NCBI GenBank assembly: GCA_900313235.1
Contig: OMQN01000034.1
Coordinates: 1-35,104, forward strand
DNA: 35,104 nucleotides
Source of the DNA: an uncultured Prevotellaceae bacterium
GTDB lineage: Bacteria > Bacteroidota > Bacteroidia > Bacteroidales > Bacteroidaceae
Reading direction: 5' to 3'
The position numbers and the translations under genes were made by a program. Below are positions 31,865 to 35,104 of this stretch, one piece after another (the first letter of the stretch is position 1; every line of letters starts with the position of its first letter). The notes below the pieces were generated by a model. It was not told where the DNA came from. It did no database searches and saw nothing but the letters and a program-made list of their open reading frames with translations.

Positions 31865-31886
31865 AAATTATTATTGATTATGTAAA

Positions 31887-31894
31887 CAAAAGTA
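31887..31894 (-). promoter_or_regulatory. -7 box TACTTTTG for the AraC-type gene
   Basis: TACTTTTG on the minus strand lies 22 bp before the ATG at 31864, facing an AT-rich region without genes. Confidence 0.65.
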
Positions 31895-32052
31895 TATTAT
31901 TTCTTTCATATTACCTAATTTTGATGGTTAAAAAGATGTTAAATGGGTGTATTTTAGTTTGAAAAGCGTTATTTGAGGTTGAAAATATGTAGAATTAACG
32001 ATATTTGAACCATATTTAATGTTATCTGAACCTATATATAAAAAATATTAAT
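31895..32052. other. Gene-free AT-rich region between divergent promoters
   Basis: About 160 bp of strongly AT-rich sequence between the AraC-type promoter and the putative small RNA promoter. It has loose repeats of TTGAAAA and CTGAACC/TTGAACC, which could be regulator sites. No ORF of note. Confidence 0.5.
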
Positions 32053-32060
32053 TACCTTTG
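32053..32060 (+). promoter_or_regulatory. -7 box TACCTTTG for a putative small RNA
   Basis: TACCTTTG in a gene-free region points away from the AraC-type gene and predicts a transcript start near 32066. No clear -33 TTG is visible. Confidence 0.6.
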
Positions 32061-32065
32061 TAACG

Positions 32066-32213
32066 TCGATAAAAGATTGGCGAATCACTATCGATTTTAG
32101 AGTGTTTCATACTCTAATTCATAACAAGAGATTTTTAATGGTTAAGGTTTATGGTTGATTAATTTAGTTTTTACATGGAAAAGCCTCGCTGTGAAGCGAG
32201 GCTTTTCTGCTTT
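32066..32213 (+). ncRNA. Putative small RNA, about 145 nt
   Basis: Between a -7 box (32053-32060) and a hairpin terminator (32178-32207) there is no convincing ORF but clear secondary structure. A nested hairpin opens the RNA: TCGATA (32066-32071) pairs with TATCGA (32089-32094), with an inner GATT-GGCG-AATC stem-loop at 32075-32086. A second hairpin follows: TTAGAGT (32097-32103), loop GTTTCAT, ACTCTAA (32111-32117). A 60-nt AU-rich single-stranded stretch leads to the terminator. I do not recognise an Rfam family. Antisense or protein-binding roles are both possible. Confidence 0.55.
32178..32207. terminator. Bidirectional Rho-independent terminator (small RNA and trxB)
   Basis: GAAAAGCCTCGC (32178-32189) pairs with GCGAGGCTTTTC (32196-32207), 12 bp with a 6-nt loop. 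T-rich sequence follows on both strands, so it can end both the plus-strand small RNA and the minus-strand trxB transcript. Confidence 0.9.
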
Positions 32214-32238
32214 TTGTAATTTATGCTAAGAATTGCTC

Positions 32239-33171
32239 TTAGTGTTCCAGTAGGAAGCGTTCTGCTTCGATGGCTGCCTGGCAGCCAGTGCCTGCGGCAC
32301 TGATGGCTTGGCGATAGACAGGGTCGGCACAGTCGCCGGCAACAAAGATGCCTGGCAACTTGGTGCGAGGCGTACCGTCAATCTTCTTCAGATAGCCTAC
32401 TTCGTCCGTATCCAACCACTCTTTGAAGATGTCAGTATTGGGCTTGTGTCCGATGGCCAGGAAGAAACCGTCAATCTGGATATCTACCAGTTGCTCGTCG
32501 GCTTCGCCCTTGCGCTTAACTAAGTGGGCGCCTTCAACACCGTTTTCACCAAAGAGTCCGAGGGTATTGTGCTCGAACAGTATCTCTATGTTCTCTGCAG
32601 CCATTACGCGGTCTTGCATCACCTTAGAGGCACGCAGGAAAGGCTTGCGGACAATCAGATAGACCTTCTTGGCCAGTCCGCTCAGGTAGAGCGCGTCCTC
32701 GCAGGCTGTATCGCCACCGCCTACCACTGCTACGGTTTTCTTGCGGTAGAAGAAGCCGTCGCAGGTGGCACAGGCAGAGACGCCTTGACCGTTGTATTTG
32801 CGTTCGTCGTCCAGTCCCAGATATTTGGCAGATGCTCCGGTTGCAATGATGACGGTGTCTGCTTCTATCTCGTTGTTTTCCTCGTCCCACAGTTTGTAGG
32901 GGCGGGTAGAGAAGTCTACTTTCGTAATGCTGCCGTCGCGGATGTCGGCACCAAAGCGTTCGGCCTGTTCCCTGAGGTCCATCATCATCTGGTTGCCGTC
33001 GACGCCTTGCGGATAGCCGGGGAAGTTCTCCACTTCGGTGGTCTGCGTCAGTTGGCCACCAGGCTGCATGCCGCTATATTCTACAGGGTGCAGGTTGGCA
33101 CGACTGGTATAAATGGCAGCTGTGTATCCAGCAGGTCCGCTACCTATAATTAAACATTTTACGTGTTCCAT
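32239..33171 (-). CDS. trxB: Thioredoxin-disulfide reductase
   Basis: 310 residues. FAD-binding GSGPAGYTAAIY near the N-terminus, redox pair C134-A-T-C137, NADPH-binding GGGDTACEDALYL and the C-terminal FAD motif GIFVAGDCADP. It reduces thioredoxin with NADPH in the cytoplasm. The gene follows the glutathione-peroxidase-like gene by 39 bp on the same strand with no promoter box between, so they are probably one operon. A bidirectional terminator follows. Confidence 0.98.
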   Translation of the reverse strand: MEHVKCLIIGSGPAGYTAAIYTSRANLHPVEYSGMQPGGQLTQTTEVENFPGYPQGVDGNQMMMDLREQAERFGADIRDGSITKVDFSTRPYKLWDEENNEIEADTVIIATGASAKYLGLDDERKYNGQGVSACATCDGFFYRKKTVAVVGGGDTACEDALYLSGLAKKVYLIVRKPFLRASKVMQDRVMAAENIEILFEHNTLGLFGENGVEGAHLVKRKGEADEQLVDIQIDGFFLAIGHKPNTDIFKEWLDTDEVGYLKKIDGTPRTKLPGIFVAGDCADPVYRQAISAAGTGCQAAIEAERFLLEH

Positions 33172-33210
33172 ATTCTATTATAATCTATCATATATAGGAT
33201 ATAGTAAACC

Positions 33211-33762
33211 TTACTTCAGCAGTTCCTCTATCTGCTTGGCAATGTTCTCTGTCTTTTCTGTCGGCTCAAAGCGGGCAACGACTTGTCCCTTCTTGTTGAT
33301 CAGGAATTTGGTGAAGTTCCACTTGATGTCAGCTTTCTCCTTGTAGTTGGGGTCTGCCTTTGACAGCATTTCGTCGAGGATGTTTGTCAAGCTGTGTTCA
33401 GGATCCCAGCCGGCAAAACCTTTCTGCTCTTGCAGGAATTTGAACAAGGGTTCAGCATCGTCGCCATTGACCTTGACTTTCTTGAAACGGGGGAAATCGG
33501 TGCCAAAGTTAAGCTTGCAGAATTCGTGGATGCTCTCGTCGGTGCCAGGAGCCTGCTGGCCGAACTGGTTGCAGGGGAAGTCGAGAATCTCGAAACCCTG
33601 GCTGTGATACTTCTTGTACAATGCTTCCAATTCGTCGTACTGAGGGGTAAAGCCGCACTTGGTGGCGGTGTTGACGATGAGCAGTACTTCGTTGGCATAC
33701 TCTTTCAGGGAGACATCCTTTCCTTTTCTGTCTTTGACAGTGTAGTCGTAAACGGTTTTCAT
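33211..33762 (-). CDS. Cysteine-type glutathione peroxidase (thioredoxin-dependent type)
   Basis: 183 residues. Peroxidatic Cys36 in NTATKCGFTP, Gln70 in FPCNQFGQQ and the Trp/Asn of IKWNFTKFL make up the catalytic tetrad. Cys82 (HEFCKLNFG) is placed as the resolving Cys of thioredoxin-using members. Bacteroidetes generally lack glutathione, and the next gene is trxB, so electrons probably come from thioredoxin. The enzyme removes H2O2 and lipid peroxides. The -7 box TATCTTTG is at 33820-33827, giving a leader of about 50 nt. Confidence 0.95.
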   Translation of the reverse strand: MKTVYDYTVKDRKGKDVSLKEYANEVLLIVNTATKCGFTPQYDELEALYKKYHSQGFEILDFPCNQFGQQAPGTDESIHEFCKLNFGTDFPRFKKVKVNGDDAEPLFKFLQEQKGFAGWDPEHSLTNILDEMLSKADPNYKEKADIKWNFTKFLINKKGQVVARFEPTEKTENIAKQIEELLK

Positions 33763-33819
33763 TTGTTTTCTTTTGTTGTAATATTTATTGCATATTTAAA
33801 GTCGCACCATTGCTTGCAG

Positions 33820-33827
33820 CAAAGATA
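33820..33827 (-). promoter_or_regulatory. -7 box TATCTTTG for the gpx-trxB operon
   Basis: TATCTTTG on the minus strand, flanked by a loose GTCG/CGAC inverted repeat, predicts a transcript start near 33814. Confidence 0.7.
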
Positions 33828-33877
33828 CGACTTTTCCTCGGGAAAACCAAGGGTTTTACATTTTTTTGCGATATTAT

Positions 33878-34870
33878 TTACATGCCCCAGAAGTTGCGGT
33901 CTACTGACGATTCTGCCTCTTTTTCGATGTCGTCAGGCAAGTTGCAGAAGAAGTCGATGCCTGTCATCTGTTCCAGCTGATCGATGCTAAACACATAGTT
34001 TTTGGGACTTGTGCCGTTCTTAGCGGGGTTGGCATGTTCCAGGATGAACGCAATACCTCTGTATTTATTAGACAACTTGCTGACGATGCCCATGAAGAAG
34101 TATTCGGGAACTGTCAGTCCTGAAGATGTTGGCGATAAAAGATGCTGGTCGTCAATGGTGCCTCCCTTGACAACATATAACGTCTCGCGGTATTTGTTGC
34201 TGTTCCATTTACGCACTTGATTCTCCATGTTTGCCCATGTTCCTTCGTTCAGCTTGCTAGTCTGGGGCATTATGTTCGACAGGTAAAAAGTCTGCTCATT
34301 GGCTTCCATGGAGTTCAAACGGTCGGCGGAGGCGCAGATGTGACCGCGCGAATAGCCTGAACCGCGATAGTCGCTTAACTCCGTACGATACTCAACGGGC
34401 AGGTCGGGATCAGGCTGGAAAGGGTCGCCATAGGTGTAGTATTTCAGGTTTTCTCTGACCCACTCGTTGTCAGTCTGGTATTGCCAGTTGTTTCGGTTCC
34501 AGCTGCTACCACTGTTGCCACTGTACATCTGAAAGGCTGTCCATCGCTGGGCTTTCTTGGCATTGTTCCACTCGATAACGTAGTTGATGCCGTAGGCTTT
34601 GGTGCTGCGGATTAGGATATAATTGCCGTTGCCGCCAACGATGTGGGGCATTTCGTAACGCGAGTCCAGATCATCGTTGCCAGTAGCGTTTTTGTTGGTG
34701 TTCGACTGGTCTGTGGACGTGCCGTTTGTCACGGTCAAAGCAGCGGAACCGCTTGTTGATCTCCCTCCTGATTTGCTGCTGCCACTGGGTAGTTTGTCGT
34801 CGTCACTCGCTTCGCAAGCTACGAAGGCGATGAGTGCTACTGCTGACAGAAAAAGATGAAACTTTCTCAT
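33878..34870 (-). CDS. DNA/RNA non-specific endonuclease, lipoprotein
   Basis: 330 residues from the ATG at 34870 (MRKFHLFLSAVALIAFVACE). A farther ATG at 34942 would bury the signal peptide. Type II signal peptide with lipidated Cys19, then a Ser/Gly/Thr/Asn-rich spacer (about 20-75). The nuclease domain has SRGHICASADRL, where the general-base His sits in a usual DRGH context with Ser for Asp, and TFYLSNIMPQ and WANMENQVRKW, which carry the Mg-binding Asn and Glu. Enzymes of this beta-beta-alpha-metal family cut DNA and RNA. Placed on the membrane surface, it probably degrades outside nucleic acid for nutrition or defence (inference). Confidence 0.92.
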   Translation of the reverse strand: MRKFHLFLSAVALIAFVACEASDDDKLPSGSSKSGGRSTSGSAALTVTNGTSTDQSNTNKNATGNDDLDSRYEMPHIVGGNGNYILIRSTKAYGINYVIEWNNAKKAQRWTAFQMYSGNSGSSWNRNNWQYQTDNEWVRENLKYYTYGDPFQPDPDLPVEYRTELSDYRGSGYSRGHICASADRLNSMEANEQTFYLSNIMPQTSKLNEGTWANMENQVRKWNSNKYRETLYVVKGGTIDDQHLLSPTSSGLTVPEYFFMGIVSKLSNKYRGIAFILEHANPAKNGTSPKNYVFSIDQLEQMTGIDFFCNLPDDIEKEAESSVDRNFWGM

Positions 34871-34927
34871 AGTGTCGGATTTTTTAGTTGTTTTAGTTTG
34901 TTCTTGTCTGTTTCCTCTTTGGAATGG

Positions 34928-34973
34928 TAAAGGTGCCCACAAGGCATATGCAACTACCCTGTACGCACCTTTA
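34928..34973. other. Inverted repeat between rpmE2 and the nuclease gene
   Basis: TAAAGGTGC (34928-34936) and GCACCTTTA (34965-34973) form a perfect 9-bp inverted repeat. The 28-nt interior adds an imperfect ACAAGG/CCCTGT pairing and a GCATATGC palindrome. No T-run follows on the minus strand, so it is more likely an RNA control structure or protein site than a terminator. Confidence 0.55.
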
Positions 34974-35021
34974 ATGTCTTGTTCAGCGTGAAATATCTAT
35001 TGTTCCACAACCAAACCTCTC

Positions 35022-35104
35022 TTACTTCTTGGCAGCCTTACCGTAGCGGCTCATGAACTTGTCGACGCGACCAGCGGTGTCGACGAGCTTGCTCTTACCG
35101 GTAT
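35022..35104 (-). CDS. rpmE2: 50S ribosomal protein L31 type B, C-terminal end (partial)
   Basis: The last 26 residues are visible: TGKSKLVDTAGRVDKF, then MSRYGKAAKK and a TAA stop. This is the conserved L31 type B C-terminus (the TGKSK and RVDKF blocks). The rest of the gene lies beyond the right edge. It is on the same strand as the nuclease gene, about 150 bp away. Confidence 0.9.
   Translation of the reverse strand, partial: TGKSKLVDTAGRVDKFMSRYGKAAKK

Noticed and set aside
32176-32220. A 14-codon ORF (MEKPRCEARLFCFL) over the terminator at 32178-32207
   Set aside because: Its codons are just the two arms of the terminator hairpin; there is no ribosome-binding site, and the structure explains the sequence fully.

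Overview
The window looks like a chromosomal segment of a gut or rumen Bacteroidales bacterium, most likely Prevotellaceae (Prevotella/Segatella type). The main reasons are the -7 boxes of form TAnnTTTG in front of most transcription units (primary sigma of Bacteroidetes), the mutA/mutB pair together with a Na+-pumping biotin decarboxylase (succinate/propionate metabolism), the adjacent deoxynucleoside kinases, a DUF4890-type protein, TrpB2, and lipoproteins and outer-membrane proteins of Bacteroidales type. No tRNA, rRNA, insertion sequence, phage gene or CRISPR array was seen; gene order and codon use look like core genome.

Layout. 1-924: porin-like outer-membrane protein (partial). 1080-2644: a hemerythrin-LuxR fusion regulator convergent with, and overlapping by 4 bp, a second LuxR-type regulator. 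2752-7407 (minus): RsbW-like kinase, a TerB-like/ABCG-type transporter fusion, a lipoprotein and a STAS antagonist, ending in a strong terminator; this resembles an orphan partner-switching circuit tied to a transporter. 7491-8147: exported protein with a very basic tail. 8208-9493 (minus): two adjacent deoxynucleoside kinases. 9589-14037 (minus): AspT/YidE-type transporter, OadG with a lamin-tail domain, biotin carrier and decarboxylase beta subunit; the carboxyltransferase alpha subunit is absent here. 14218-18198 (plus): methylmalonyl-CoA mutase small subunit, broken by a one-base frameshift, and large subunit. 18269-20374 (minus): prolyl oligopeptidase. 20477-22851 (plus): P-loop ATPase/CYTH fusion overlapping a histidine phosphatase. 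23003-27775: DUF4890-type protein, aroB (minus), and a large TonB-receptor-like barrel with a Gly-rich tail. 27871-30853: trpB2 (minus) and a sodium:solute symporter. 30857-31864 (minus): a membrane pseudokinase-AraC regulator. 31865-32238 has no gene but holds a likely small RNA. 32239-33762 (minus): trxB and a Cys glutathione peroxidase. 33878-34870 (minus): nuclease lipoprotein. 35022-35104 (minus): the C-terminus of ribosomal protein L31.

The metabolic centre (9.6-18.2 kb) couples methylmalonyl-CoA isomerisation to Na+-coupled decarboxylation, with divergent promoters for the two halves. The trxB/gpx pair forms a thiol-peroxide defence unit.

The most striking structure not explained by genes is a set of about a dozen short tandem repeats that all have a 7-bp period, though the unit sequence differs from place to place. 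They sit almost only at gene ends, between operon genes or next to promoters, often supplying stop codons, and two tracts lie inside aroB.
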